Shown here piece after piece: positions 10,945 to 22,190 of a DNA stretch of 64,000 nucleotides. Source of the DNA: Parapristionchus giblindavisi. Its lineage: Eukaryota; Nematoda; Chromadorea; Rhabditida; Diplogasteridae. The notes below the pieces were generated by a model, which was given only the letters and a program-made list of their open reading frames with translations, had not been told where the DNA came from and did no database searches. The stretch is taken from the NCBI GenBank assembly GCA_943737045.1, contig CALSFV010000330.1:186001-250000 (forward strand), in the 5' to 3' direction. The position numbers and the translations under genes were made by a program. Position 1 is the stretch's first letter. Every line of letters begins with the position of its first letter.

Positions 10945-12552
10945 CTGCAGAACTAGTGTGGTTCCTCCTGTGAGCTATGCCCGGCTTTTCTTGACTTCAG
11001 ACGGGGCTCACTAAGTTCCATTGGCTGGGCGCCTCATCGGTGGTCTAAAATAAAATATTATTATTGTATTTTGAAAACATCATTGTACCAGAAACTATCT
11101 AACTACATTATCCTAGTTTGCGTAGTACTAACCTGAATAACTATTGTAGTGCCTCCTGTGAGCCGGCTTTTATTGGCTTGAGCCGGGACTCACTACGCAG
11201 GCCTATCGGCTCGTCGCAGTATGGGTGGCCTGAAATAAAATGTTTTAGTTTTATTTTGAAAAATCATTATATCAGAACTTCTTTATCTATGATATTCTTG
11301 TATAATGTACACTGAGAGCAAACTTACCCAAATATGGGTAATAGATTTGCCAACTTATGATACTTGTGTACACGATTTGCCCACATTCGGGCAAATGGTA
11401 GCCCAAAAACCACCGATTTGCCCATATACAGGCTAGCATTTGTCTGAATACGGGCAAATCGTTCGCCAACTAACGGCATTCGGGTAAATTTAATCTCTGT
11501 GTACTAACCTGCATAAGTAGTGCAGTTCCTCTTGTGAGCTATGCCCGGCTTTTCTTGACTTCAGCCGGGGCTCACTACGACGATCCATTCGCTGGTCGCG
11601 GTATGGGTTGTCTTCTAAATAAATTGTTATAATTATATTTTGAAAATGTCATTATGCCAGAACCTATCTAACTACGATATTCTATTGTACAGTTTACTAA
11701 CCTGCTTAACTAGTGTAGTTCCTCCTGTGAGCCGGCTTTTTTTGGCTTGAGCCGGGACTCACTACGCTGACCTATCGGCTTGTTTGGGTGGTCTGAAACA
11801 AAATGTTATAATTTGTGTTTTGAGAAATCATTATACCAGATTTTATCTGACTACAGTATTCTATTTAGCAATGTACCAACCTGAATCTCTAGTCTAGTCC
11901 CTCCTGTGAGCGATGCCCGGTTTTTGTTGACTTTAGCCGGGCCTCTTTACGACCACCCATTTCTCGTCGCCGTATGGGTTGTCTGAAATAAAATGTAATA
12001 GTTATATTTTGGAAACATCATTATACTTGAACTTGTCGATCTACAGTATCCTGTTTTGCAATGTACTTACCATCGCACTAGTGCTCTTCTGCCTGTGAGC
12101 CGGCTTTTATTGACTTCAGCCGGGGCTCACTACGTCGTTCCATTGGCTGGTCGACGTATGGGTGGCCTGAAATAAAATGTTATAATTTTATGTTGAACAC
12201 ATTATTGTACCAGAACTTAGCTAACTACAGTATCCTAGTTTGCATTGCACTAACCTGAACCACTACTGTAGTTCCTCCTGTGAGCCGGCTTTTCTTGACT
12301 TCAGCCGGGGATCACTACGACGATCCATTTCTGGTAGCCTCATGGGTTGTCTGAAATAACATGTATTGTATTTTGAAAAATCATGCCAGATATTATCTAA
12401 CTACAGTATACTAGTTTACATTGTACTAACCTGGCTCACTAGTGTAGTTGTAGCAACCACTGGATGTGTCTCTTTTGTTTACTAGAGCCGGATCTTGCTC
12501 GCTTTTTATTCATTCACATTTCATCGGGCTATTGGCTCGTCTTGATGTGAAT
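10945..12552 (-). repeat. Array of eight splice-bounded hairpin cassettes
   Basis: Read on the minus strand, eight related blocks of 91-122 bp lie at 12552-12431, 12350-12255, 12166-12071, 11982-11881, 11792-11702, 11611-11509, 11229-11133 and 11044-10945. Almost all start after TTTCAG (one TTTTAG, one TTAGAAG) and all end before GTTAGT, GTTGGT or GTAAGT. The spacers are 80-90 bp, except one of 279 bp that holds an insertion. Each block except the first contains an inverted repeat of the form GTGAGC..CGGCT / AGCCGG..GCTCAC around a 12-base loop. Block lengths differ (91, 96, 97, 100, 102, 103), and most have stops in the best frame, although the one at 11611-11509 is fully open (RRSEPRLKSRKAG). 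I read this as serially duplicated exons of a non-coding or decayed transcript. Confidence 0.6.
11304..11506. mobile_element. Insertion rich in GATTTGCCC inside a cassette spacer
   Basis: The one long spacer of the cassette array carries about 200 bp with near-mirrored ends (GTACACTGAGAGCAAA / AAATTTAATCTCTGTGTAC). Inside is a set of GATTTGCCC / GGGCAAATC words. Inverted ends and presence in only one of seven spacers indicate a later MITE insertion. Confidence 0.55.
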
Positions 12553-12559
12553 CTGAAAT

Positions 12560-13810
12560 CAGGAATGACTAGCTTTATTGATATATTTCATACATTTTCG
12601 AGCACCCACATTGTGAGTGAGCACTTTTTGTCGATGCGGTCAGTTTTGAAACTCGAGACCCATCTAGGAATATGCGGGAGATCGAGATTATTAAGAATCA
12701 CCTAACAATAAGATCGGGTCAGTTTCGAGTACTTGAGATGTAGATCGGGTCACTTTTGTTCTAATTTCGGATCAGTTTATAATTCGCAAAAATAACTGAT
12801 TGAGTGGGGCGAAAATATATTTTATGAATATATCGTCTACTTCAATAGTGCATAATATATGATATACTTACCTAATCAAAATCTTATTCGATTCTTCCTT
12901 CATAAATTATATATCAAAGGTTATAACAAATATTTAGCCATTTATCCATTACTGTAGGAATACATGAAGTTTCTAAAATTATAAATTTAATTAGATAATC
13001 GTCTACAGTATTTTTATTACAAACCTGAACATCGTGTAGATGCCTTGGGAGCGGTAGTTATTAGTAATCTTGACGGTGAAGACAGTCGATGATGAAGATA
13101 GGGGGTGAGGGGGGGGGTAGTGGGGTGGGGCTTTTTTTTATATATTTTATTCTTCTTTTCTTTTTATTATTATTTTTCTTTTTTTTTAAATTTTAATTTT
13201 TCTCATACTAATCCCAACTAGAGTATCCTTAGCGAGTTAGGATTACATCAAACAGTCGGGTGACCCTCGTAATGTTCTCCCACGAGCATAGTAGGCATGT
13301 TTCTTTGAAAGCCAAACAGGCGAGAGAGCCTTAATTGTGAGAGATATTCTATGCAGACCGGTCGTTCTGGCTTTCAGAATTAAGAAAAGACTGTGTGCAA
13401 CTGCAATGCCCTCCTTATGACGAACACAATCGTCCCATAAAAGCACGTCAAAGCAGTGTAACGATAATGATAGTATGGTCAATCATTATCCGGGTGTCAA
13501 AGAACGCTCTCAGTAGCATGCCAAGACCATCATGGGCAGATTGAAAGAAATACCATGTCTATACGCCTCCTTAGTACCTCAGGCAAGGAATGGGAAAGTA
13601 CTTAAACATGGGAGGGAATGACTTCAAAAGGCAGCTTCATTGTAGAAGTTATGCCAATGATCGCGATATTAGGATGGGCGACGCGCTAATCTAGTTTAGA
13701 TAGGGGTGGAAAGGACTCTAGTAAGAGAAAGCGCTGAGATGGGGGCAAGAATGAGACTTACAGTCAGAAGTACAAACCATCGATGAGGAATCTGGAATTA
13801 AAAATCATTA
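12560..13810. other. Non-genic
   Basis: No supported exon. A purine run (13085-13125) and a T-rich tract (13130-13205) are the only compositional features. Confidence 0.4.
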
Positions 13811-13814
13811 TTAT

Positions 13815-13935
13815 TTTATTTATTTATTTATTTATTCCATCAAATATAATGAAGGGGTGATATGTATAAAGGCAGAAAAGGGATAGATGGATGTCCGTTG
13901 CATAAGGCGATTTCGGTTTTGGCAAGGTGGCTGTT
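13815..13935. repeat. Fragment of a TTTATTCCATC dispersed repeat
   Basis: TTTATTCCATCAAATATAATGAAG is followed by GGTGATATGTA, GGATAGATGGATGTCC and AAGGCGATTTCGGT. The same order of words, with changes, recurs at 32318-32405, in part at 42268-42312 and in reverse at 30538-30625. It is an old interspersed repeat. Confidence 0.5.
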
Positions 13936-13956
13936 TTCAATGCGAAGAGTTTCAGT

Positions 13957-14148
13957 CATACATGGGCAGGGTACCTGGAGCTCGATTCTACAGGGGGCAT
14001 TCGATCGAAAAATGGTTTATTTTACAGGGGGCTTTCACTTTTTTTCCAAAAATTTCACCTAAACATCATTTTTTACAGTGGGCATTCCACAAATTTTCGA
14101 AAAGCCCTAATTTTACAGGGGGCACCCCCATGTTGACGCCCATGTATG
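13957..14148. mobile_element. hAT-like MITE, CATACATGGGC family, copy 1
   Basis: Ends are CATACATGGGC and GCCCATGTATG. The flanks carry a perfect 8-bp duplication, GTTTCAGT, at 13949-13956 and 14149-14156. The interior repeats the word TTTTACAGGGGGC several times, so the element grew by internal duplication. The sister copy at 52108 is about the same length. Confidence 0.85.
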
Positions 14149-14344
14149 GTTTCAGTTGCTACTGTAATAAATAATTAACTCACCTTGTGAAATGAGCAAT
14201 GCGTTCAATTCGATGAATGTGAATTGATCATCGAATTTAATCTGTTTCTCTCTCTCTCTCTCTTCATAATCAAATTATAGTCCGTAGTAGCGTAGCAGCA
14301 GTAGAGTGGCTCTCATAGTTCATCTTGGAACATTTACTGAAACA

Positions 14345-14570
14345 AAAAAAAACATCTTTGATCTCTATCCATAACTGATCTTTGATCTCTGTCCATAATT
14401 GATCTTTGATCTCTAGCCATAATTGATCTTTGATCTCTATCCATAACTGATCTTTGATCTCTATCCATAACTGATCTTTGATCTCTAGCCATAATTGATC
14501 TTTGATCTCTATCCATAACTGATCTTTGATCTCTAGCCATAATTGATCTTTGATCTCAGTCCATACCTGT
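14345..14570. repeat. Tandem repeat of GATCTTTGATCTC plus ATCCATAA
   Basis: Eight units of about 24 bp alternate TGATCTTTGATCTCT with ATCCATAAC or AGCCATAAT. On the minus strand this reads as DQLWIEIK repeats, but the regular codon pattern simply mirrors the 24-bp unit. A possible minus-strand first exon precedes it (ATG at 14635, MSALMVDYDEH, donor GTATGG at 14566). The last 65 bp before 14345 resemble 16800-16866 (GTAGAGTGNCTCTCATAG, CATCTTGGAACNTTTACTG). Confidence 0.75.
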
Positions 14571-14994
14571 GCGTGGTTCGATCTCTCCTCGCTCTCCGTT
14601 GCATGCTCATCGTAATCAACCATTAGAGCAGACAAAACACGCCCACTGGGTATATACTCATTCCTGACAATGGTAGTACACCCAACGGTAGCTCTACACT
14701 TGCAACAAATGTACTGTACGCCCTACAAAACACCCTGATATTAATTGATCTTTGATCTTTGATCAAAGGACAGTAAACTCACATGATGCCATGGAATCGG
14801 CTCCTCTGCTACCATGCTATCCTATTCATATTGATTCACAAAGTGTACTGCCTCAATACAAATCGAGGTAGATCGTGGATTATCTGGAAGAAAATATTGA
14901 TTCGATCAAAGATCGTAACCAAGTTAAAGATGAAAGATCAAAATTCGAGTATGATGTAGGTAATTACCGATTATTGATTGATTCACACTTGCAG

Positions 14995-15231
14995 ACCAAC
15001 GATGATCTCTTCTTGTCCTGGTGGGAGCATTCGGCTGCCCTTGGCTTGATCTCAGACGGACCTCGCATCTCTCTGTAAGTGGAGTGTGATTATTGATTAA
15101 TAATAATAATATTTATTCCTTCCAATGAACGCATAGGGTATGGGATCGGGAAGATCTGTTCACAAGACTTATCTAACAGATATTCCCGATCCCATACCCG
15201 ATGCGTTCATTTGAAGGAATAAATATTATTA

Positions 15232-15296
<65 letters not shown>

Positions 15297-17057
15297 TGAC
15301 TTTAGAGTGTTTTAATTGTTGGAAGTAACACGAACAAAATGAGTACCATTTGCAGATGTGTACGGTAGCCACAGTACGAGAGCACGATTGCTCTTCGAGG
15401 CATCGTCTCGATTGGATAATATTGATTAGAGCTATTCTCTGGATTGATCAATCGATAATCAATCATGTAGGTATACTGTATGATTACTGAAAATATACTG
15501 TATTATTACTATTATAGTTAAATTATCTAGATTTCACTAGTACCTTGAATAGCTTCGATATGAGTACAATCATATAGAATACAATCCGTCCCAATCAGGG
15601 CATGGATACTGTAGTCTCTCCAGATCAGTCAAATCAATCAATATACAGTAGGCATTGATTAGATTACTGTAAGATCTCTATTATTGACTGGTTCTCATTC
15701 ATAATTCGTCTGCAGTTGTCTATCGAATGAAGACACGGACCAACCTGAGAGTGTCAACATTATCGATCAGATATCAGGTTGGTTGAGCGATAAAACTGTA
15801 TCGTAAGGAGTGCACTGAATTAATAAGGATTACGGTACTGTTAGAGTACTGTAGATTCATAATATTTATTCGATATCCTCACCTATTCGCCTCAATATAC
15901 ATAACAAAAAATCGATAATAAATGATAATAGCAAAAAGATATGGATTGATTCCTCCCTGCAATGAGCGTTAGTTATGGTTTGTGAAGTAATTGTTTAGTA
16001 TACATTGTGAGAGGCTAGCTTATAGACAAACCAGTAGCCGTATGCTTGAACGACGGGAAAACCGTATTCCTGGAAAATGTGACGTCATTAGCGTAGGCGA
16101 AGGATTTTTGGAAAACGAAATGAAAACTAATGACGTCACATTTTCCAGGAAAACGGTTTTCCCGTTGTTCATGCATACGGCCGCAGTAGTGAATCGAGTA
16201 GATGAATAACGAAATACTGTGTGAAATGAAGAAACCGTTCACTACTGGTTACGGAATTTTTAATCGAACAATATTAATACTACCTAATGATTTCAGGTTT
16301 CACTCACGTAATGAATCGACTCCACATTTGCCTCATTCGATCACGAAATCGAATAAGATTGATTGTGGTCAGTTTTGAGAATATCTTGACGGGAATGACA
16401 ACAAAAAAAAACAGTAAAAAAAAGATTTCGACAGATGTCCTGTAATCTGTCAACCTGTAATGATAATGCATTATCTTTTTTGTATCTAGATTTCTCTAGT
16501 ACCTTGATAATGTGTCTATAAGTGCGATCGTATATAATACAATCCATGCTTATCAATACATGGATTAGATACTGTATCTATCTCCATGTCAGACATAAAT
16601 CAATAACAACATATCTCTAAATGATTAATGTAATGGATGCATTATGAGTTAGCTTCCTCCGGTTACCTTTAGCTCGGTTCAGTGGTTACAGTGTCAAATT
16701 ATAGTCAGTAGTTGATTCTCATGGTTATATCTATCCTTATTGCTTCGTCCTTTCATTATTCTTGTTTAACGGATAAATAAATAAATATTTCATCTTAGAA
16801 CGTTATTTATAATCCGTAGTAGAGTGACTCTCATAGAGTGACTGCCATCTTGGAACGTTTACTGAAACAAAAAAATCGAATAGTAATATTCTTTTGTTCC
16901 TAATTTCGATGAAATCCAAACATACACTGTGCATCTTTTCTCTTCTTTGTTAAATCAATAATCGAATTAATTAATCGATATTCAAATTTCAGATCAAATG
17001 TACGCTATTGATCCATGTGAGATGAAGGCGGAGGAGATGAGAATAAGGATGGGATAG
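14995..17057 (+). CDS. Last four exons of an unknown gene
   Basis: Exons 14995-15074, 15716-15802, 16297-16367 and 16993-17057 (TAG at 17055-17057) join in frame through phases 2, 2 and 1, giving 100 C-terminal residues. Acceptors are TTGCAG, CTGCAG, TTTCAG and TTTCAG; donors are GTAAGT, GTAAGG and GTCAGT. The first exon contains LFLSWWEHSAALGLIS and the second QISGWLSDKTVS. The last is charged (EMKAEEMRIRMG). The 5' end is unresolved: an open frame continues upstream to 14875 without a clean splice site. Introns carry a hairpin MITE, an ATT array and a palindromic MITE. No family recognised. Four consecutive phase-matched exons support reality. Confidence 0.5.
15105..15300. mobile_element. 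Hairpin MITE followed by an ATT array
   Basis: TATTTATTCCTTCCAATGAACGCAT at the left and its near complement ending at 15232 form arms of about 45 bp around a short loop, with GGTATGGGATCGGGAA mirrored by TTCCCGATCCCATACC. An (ATT)n run of about 65 bp follows. A related diverged sequence, GCATCGGGGATAGGGAATATC, is at 30542-30562. Confidence 0.7.
16037..16181. mobile_element. Palindromic MITE with TGACGTCA arms, copy 1
   Basis: The arms begin GCCGTATGCTTGAACG and are mirrored by the right end GTTCATGCATACGGC. Each arm holds AATGTGACGTCATTAG or its complement, which is the CRE/ATF palindrome TGACGTCA. Trinucleotide CAG flanks both sides (TSD 3 bp, just outside TAGCCG and CGGCCG). Sister copies are at 38950 and 61043. 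Confidence 0.85.
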
Positions 17058-17099
17058 ATGGAGGGCTCGTCCATCTATTGATGCGATATCTAAGTGAGT

Positions 17100-17690
17100 G
17101 ATACTCACTGAAACAGATTTTTAAAAAATATACTATAGTAGTATGCAGTATAGACATACTTGTGCGGAAGGAGTTGGTAGTATGTCCAGCCGTATGCATT
17201 TAGAAACAAGCTGATATTGAGATCAATGATCATCTTGATCAGTTCATAATACTGTAGGCCGACTTGAGATACTGTAGCCATTTGACTGAAAACAATTACT
17301 CTTAGTGCGTTGATTGATTAGGCTGATGTATACAGTAACTGGAAAATTATACGTCATTCACGGGAATCTTTCTGATTTTATTGATCCATTTGTTCTTTTT
17401 TTGTTAATTTATCAATCTACAATCTAGCAACCAGGGAGTTTTATGTTTCACTCAAAAGTTTTGAGAGGATGATGTTCGTCTTTTATACCAAACATGAATG
17501 ATTCGTACTGATTGTGACGAGGTTTTAGCAATCTTTCCGTTTCAATCAAGCCTTGAAATAACTTTATAAGTTTAAATGTAATACCTTTGATTTATACAAG
17601 TCATGGTTGATTCCTTTTTTATCGTCTTGCATGTCAGACCATTATGGCCATTTGGATCATTTATATTAAACGATGGTAGAAGTTAGAAAT
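17100..17690. other. Non-genic
   Basis: Nothing supportable as an exon between the stop at 17057 and the duplicated segment that starts near 17700. Scattered TACTGTAG words occur. Confidence 0.4.
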
Positions 17691-17699
17691 TGATGGTGG

Positions 17700-18020
17700 A
17701 GAAATTCTGTAATGATTATTGATTTATTGATTTTATTACTCCTAGCTTTATTTGTGGTGTGCATGCGAGTAGAATCAATAATGTTACCTATTTTCAGACT
17801 AGACTGGAGTTCTCTTTTCGTCATCTTCGATATAATTAGATAGAAGAGGTTTACGCATGAGTGAAGAAGATGATGAATGCGTGCTGTAATTGCAAGGTAA
17901 GGACCAGTGAAATTACTGTTTCACTCAAAAGTTTAAAGAGATTCATTTGTATGCTTCATTTTTTAAAAATCTTTCACTGATTAGTACCGTCTATTTCGTG
18001 CCTTATGGAGATTTGATCAA
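17700..18020. repeat. Segmental duplication, copy 1
   Basis: This stretch matches 19705-20155. Shared words include AATGATTATTGATTTATTGATTTT, GAGTAGAATCAATAATGTTACC, GGTTTACGCATGAGTGA, ACCAGTGAAATTACTGTTTCACTC and TGATTAGTACCGTCTAT. It borders the 3' side of the phosphorylase pseudogene, and copy 2 borders its other end. An exon-like segment open in copy 2 is interrupted here. Confidence 0.75.
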
Positions 18021-18033
18021 AACTACAGTATAC

Positions 18034-19709
18034 CTTTCCACCGTAGATCATCGTTCTGGGAACCATCTTGATTGATGGATTGGCCTTGATTTCATTGTAG
18101 AGAGCAGCGACTGTTCAGGAGTTGTTTCTTGTATTCGTGAATACGTCTCACCTAAAAGAATGCATAACCAATTAAATATATTTAGTTAATCATAATGAAT
18201 TATTATTATTATTATTAAATTGTTACTATATACTTACGTGAATATCAAAGATGGATGAAGGATTGATCAGGACCTTTTACTCATCAGCCAGATATTCTGA
18301 TACACTCATCTTGTTCTCCTACATGGAACAATTACAGTAATCACCATCCAATCAATCAATACTCTTATCTACAATACCTGAAGTTATTCAAGGAATTGGG
18401 GCATTTGTGTTGAGTGCCTTCAGTTTAACCAACTCATCAAGATTCGTCATCCATGAATCACCGATTCTCTGCAAGCATCACTTAATTTGAATATTCGAAA
18501 CTACATGAATATCGTAATCGAGTAAATACAGTAGCCTACAACTACCGTATCTTCATGTTAGCGTACCTCACAGATAACAACAGCAAGAGGAGGATTGGAT
18601 AAAAGAAGCCATTGACGAAGCGTGATTTCATTAGTCTTGTTCTAGAGTTTTCAAGGGAAGAAATCATGGAAATCCTTAAATCTGTAATAAACAATCGATA
18701 ATTTGTCGCATAAATCAATCAATAGCGATGGACATACATTTGAGTCATGAGTAATTCAGAGTGAAGGGGAGCTACACCCTCGGCAGCATGAGAAGAAACG
18801 AAGCACACATGAGCCATGTTGATACGCTTCTCACCGCGCTACCAAAGTAATCGATAATCAATCAATTATTCAATACGGAACATACTTCATCAGCCTTTTC
18901 TACAATACTCATACGATGAAGACGATCAAAGTCTCCTGGATGCTTGGCAGCAACTTGCTGACATTAATTGATTACAGATCAAAGATCAAAAGAGGCGGAG
19001 CTTGCATCCATGAATCTCTGATTAATCTCTTGGATAATCTCAAGATGATGGGGAAGCATGTGCTCGAGCCTACTACGTTGGGCCTACAAATAATATTGAT
19101 TACTGTAAAAATGAGAATAGATTAGGGTACTTCAGGAAGAAGAGTGTGATTAGTTTATGCATAGGTCTCGACACAGATATCGTAGGCTTGCACGTATGAA
19201 AGATCTGAATGATTACGATAGGTATGGTGTAGAGTGGGAAAATAAAGAATGAATAAACGCCCTCTCACCATCTATGAGAAGCCTCATCGGTTCAGGAATT
19301 CCAATGGAAGGATGAGTTTCGTTCAGTTAAATTGCAATCCCATGATATAAGGTTGATCTTTGATCTTTTGATCTCCTATCACCTTATCAGCGAATGTACA
19401 GATGTCGACACGAAAGGCTTCTCGACTACCGTACTTGGAAGACTTGCAAAGACTGCAAAGATCAAAGATCAATTAACAGACGATAGAAGATCAAAGATCA
19501 AACCGGATGATATCCTGAAGAGTGGCAGCAACGAGGAAGTATTGCTGCTTCAGACGGAGTTCCTTTCCTCTGAACTTCTACAAGAGATCAAAGATCAATG
19601 TGCTAATTACTCATATTAGATCATTTACTTACATTATCATTAGGATATAGTGCACGAGTGATGTATTCATTTAGATTTCTATCCATGACAGAGACATAGT
19701 GACTTTCTG
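18034..19709 (-). pseudogene. Glycogen phosphorylase pseudogene (middle and C-terminal part)
   Basis: Reading the minus strand from 19709 down, blocks match glycogen phosphorylase in order: MDRNLNEYITRALYPNDN, KELRLKQQYFLVAATLQ, SSKYGSREA, ETHPSIGIPEPMRLLID, TNHTLLPE, MLPHHLEIIQEINQRFMD, HPGDFDRLHRMSIVEK, GEKRINMAHVC, NKTNEITLRQWLLLSNPPL, RIGDSWMTNLDELVKLK, NPSSIFDI, RRIHEYKKQLLN and EIKANPSIKMVPRT. Intron positions with GT-AG remain, so it is a decayed spliced gene, not a retrocopy. There are several in-frame stops (TAA before KVLINP, TGA and TAG before NKTN, one in FN-NETHP) and a frameshift after QLLN. Runs of GATCAAAGATC interrupt some blocks. The N-terminal part and the last catalytic third with the PLP lysine are absent. 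The intact protein releases glucose-1-phosphate from glycogen. Confidence 0.9.
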
Positions 19710-20160
19710 TAATGATTATTGATTTATTGATTTTGTTAATCCTAAGTTGAATAATAAAATATGGAACCCTTGTATGGAACCTCAGCACACCCAGACTAAT
19801 CTGTCGTTTAGCGGCAACCATTCCCTCCCTAATGGTTATGTGCTTGATAAAGGTTAATAAACTGTTAAAAACTCCTAAGTTTAGTTATAGTGTACACGCG
19901 AGTAGAATCAATAATGTTACCTTGTTTCAGACTAGAGTGGAGGTATCTTCTCGTCGTTTTCACAATAGAAGATGGTTTACGCATGAGTGAGGAGTATGGT
20001 GAATGTGTGGACTGTGCGAAGATTGGATGCTGTAATTGGAAGGTACGGTAACCAGTGAAATTACTGTTTCACTCGAAACTTTAAAGAGATTAATATGCCT
20101 GCTTCATTTGCTTAAATCTTTGACTGATTAGTACCGTCTATGGCGAGGAGATTTGATTGA
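19705..20160. repeat. Segmental duplication, copy 2, with an insertion
   Basis: Partner of 17700-18020. It is interrupted by a 124-bp insertion at 19749-19872. It includes an acceptor TTTCAG followed by an open segment on the plus strand, about 19930-20042, that reads CVDCAKIGCCNWK before GTACGG. The same segment is broken in copy 1, so it may be a lost exon. Confidence 0.7.
19749..19872. mobile_element. 124-bp insertion with 9-bp target duplication
   Basis: TCCTAAGTT stands on both sides (19740-19748 and 19873-19881), and the related segment at 17.75 kb lacks the insert, so this is an insertion with a target duplication. The body matches 2212-2330. The 3' part is A-rich (GATAAAGGTTAATAAACTG), which would fit a short retroposon; inverted ends are not evident. 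Confidence 0.75.
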
Positions 20161-20663
20161 AGGTCAATAATCAAAGATCAAAGATCAATTCTAGTAGATG
20201 AAGCAATCGAGTGGAGGAGTCGAGTAGTTCGATAAGAAAACGATGGCATCATCACAGAATGATATACTACCTGAAATGGTCAGACATTTATTGATTTATT
20301 TATTTATTTACTTATTTATTTGAATTAGTCTTTGTCGTTAGTGTTCGTAAAATGAATGTGAATATATATTTTATGCATATGCTTCCAGTGGCAAGAGTTT
20401 GTTAGATAAACTCTGTTCTACATGCGTAGTAGATAATATCCAAATCAATAATCGTACTTCATTCCAGCTCTATCGACATTTTAACTACTAGTTCAATGCT
20501 ATTTCAGGTTGAATAATAGCATTTATCTGGATCAAAGATTGATTGATTGATTTATTGATCGGCAAGTCATTTCTAGTGTAACTCCTCTCACCCTTGACCC
20601 AATTATTACATAATCGATTGATATTATACTATCAATCGAGAAAAAATTGACCAACCAAAACTG

Positions 20664-20863
20664 TGTATGATACGAACCCAGCAACCCACCTTGAGGTACG
20701 GGAAGTGGTTACAGCATTACATCGGCCGATAGTTGATGAGGCGGAACAATCCACGATGAAGGCGAGGCGCCAGATGAGGAGGAATCTGAGGGTGGAGATG
20801 TTGAGAGAGGACCGACAATGTCGGCGAGCACATGAGGAGGACCCGAATCAAGAAGATGACTGA
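20664..20863 (+). CDS. Possible terminal exon, charged protein
   Basis: An open frame ends at TGA 20861-20863 and reads through a strongly charged sequence (EAEQSTMKARRQMRRN, EMLREDRQCRRAHEED). Codon make-up differs from the AT-rich flanks. No clean acceptor was identified and the ATG at 20666 may be chance. Upstream exons were not found. Confidence 0.25.
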
Positions 20864-20874
20864 AATTAGAGGAA

Positions 20875-21180
20875 TTAGAGCCATACTATATACTGTGGGT
20901 ACAGACTAGGGTTACTGTAGACTAGAGGCTAGGGTTACTGTGGATCTGAGACTAGGGTTACTGTAGATTGTCCCAGATATACTAGATATGTCTCAATTGA
21001 TCAAAACATATTAACTATTAGTTCAACACTATCTCAGGTTAAATTATAGCATATGTCTGGATCAAAGGTTGATTGATTGATTGATTTATTGATTTATTGA
21101 TTGATAAGTCAGACTACATTTATTACGCTCGTTACTGACAATATCCCTTCTCTCGAGTACAGTAATCCCTACGTCCCACC
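20875..21180. other. Non-genic with short TACTGTAG and TGAT repeats
   Basis: GACTAGGGTTACTGTAGA is repeated three times (20907-20968). TTGATTGATTGATTTATTGATT occurs near 21067-21105. The second half resembles 20475-20580 (ATTTTAACTACTAGTTCAA, GCATTTATCTGGATCAAAG), a diverged duplicate. Confidence 0.5.
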
Positions 21181-21184
21181 GTAC

Positions 21185-21965
21185 ATGAGATGGTGAGATA
21201 TTATTGATTTTTTGTTGCAATAATTGTTCATATTACGGATGTAGAGATATACCACAGAGTGTCTACATTTAAGGAGAAATGCTTACTTGAATTAGAAATA
21301 GATAGATGCTGTTGAAGATAGATACTGTATATATTATTATGATGATTGAAGGAAGAATAGAAGAGAATAAATGGATCAAGAGATAGACTGAAAATAGATA
21401 ACGATTAGTTTAACTATATAAGTACAGTGATATATAAATAAATAATATCGATCGACATCTCATGTAGACACAGTGAGATATTATTGATTTTTTGTTGCAA
21501 TAATTGCTCATATTACGGATGTAGAGATATGCCACAGAGTGTCTACATTTAAGGAGAAATGCTTACTTGAATTTGATATAAATGGATACTGTAGAAAATA
21601 GGTACTGTAGCGATTATGATAATGATTGAAGCAGAAATAGAAGATAACGAATAAATCAATATTTAAGCTGGAAATAGATGAGGTTTAGTGTAACTATATA
21701 AGTACTGTGATATATAAAAAAACAATATCGATCGATATCTTTTACGGGTGTAGATATATACCACAAAGTGTCTACATTTAAGGAGAAATGCATACTTGAA
21801 TTAGATGTAGATAGATATTGTAGAATATAGGTGCCGTAGATAATTATTATAATAATTGAAGAATAAATTGACTTGAATAAATATAGATCAATAGATAGAC
21901 TGAAAATAGATAAGGATTAGTTTAGTTTTTTTTAATAAGTATTGTGATATATAAATAAATAAATG
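21185..21965. repeat. Tandem repeat of about 285 bp, three copies
   Basis: Copies begin near 21190, 21470 and 21742 (the last shortened). Shared words are GAGATATTATTGATTTTTTGTTGC, ACAGAGTGTCTACATTTAAGGAG, AATGCTTACTTGAATT and TATATAAGTAC. Each ends near AATATCGATCGA. No coding frame spans a unit. Confidence 0.8.
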
Positions 21966-22190
21966 TGGAATGACTAACATGGCTTGATAATATAGGAAAC
22001 ATAGAATATAGGATGGATAACAAAGGTAGTTGGCAAAAGATCTGAATTGATTATTGATTTACGAATATATTAATTGAGTAAATTGTTTTTAATTTAATGA
22101 ACAGTCTATGTATTTCGTGGCTTTTTTCTGGCATTGCCAAAGGGTTTATAGATGAATTATTGATCGATTGATAATAGATTAATATAATAC

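Noticed and set aside
14270..14635. 121-residue frame with DQLWIEIK repeats
   Set aside because: The repeats mirror a 24-bp tandem DNA repeat. Only a possible first exon (14635-14567) might be real.
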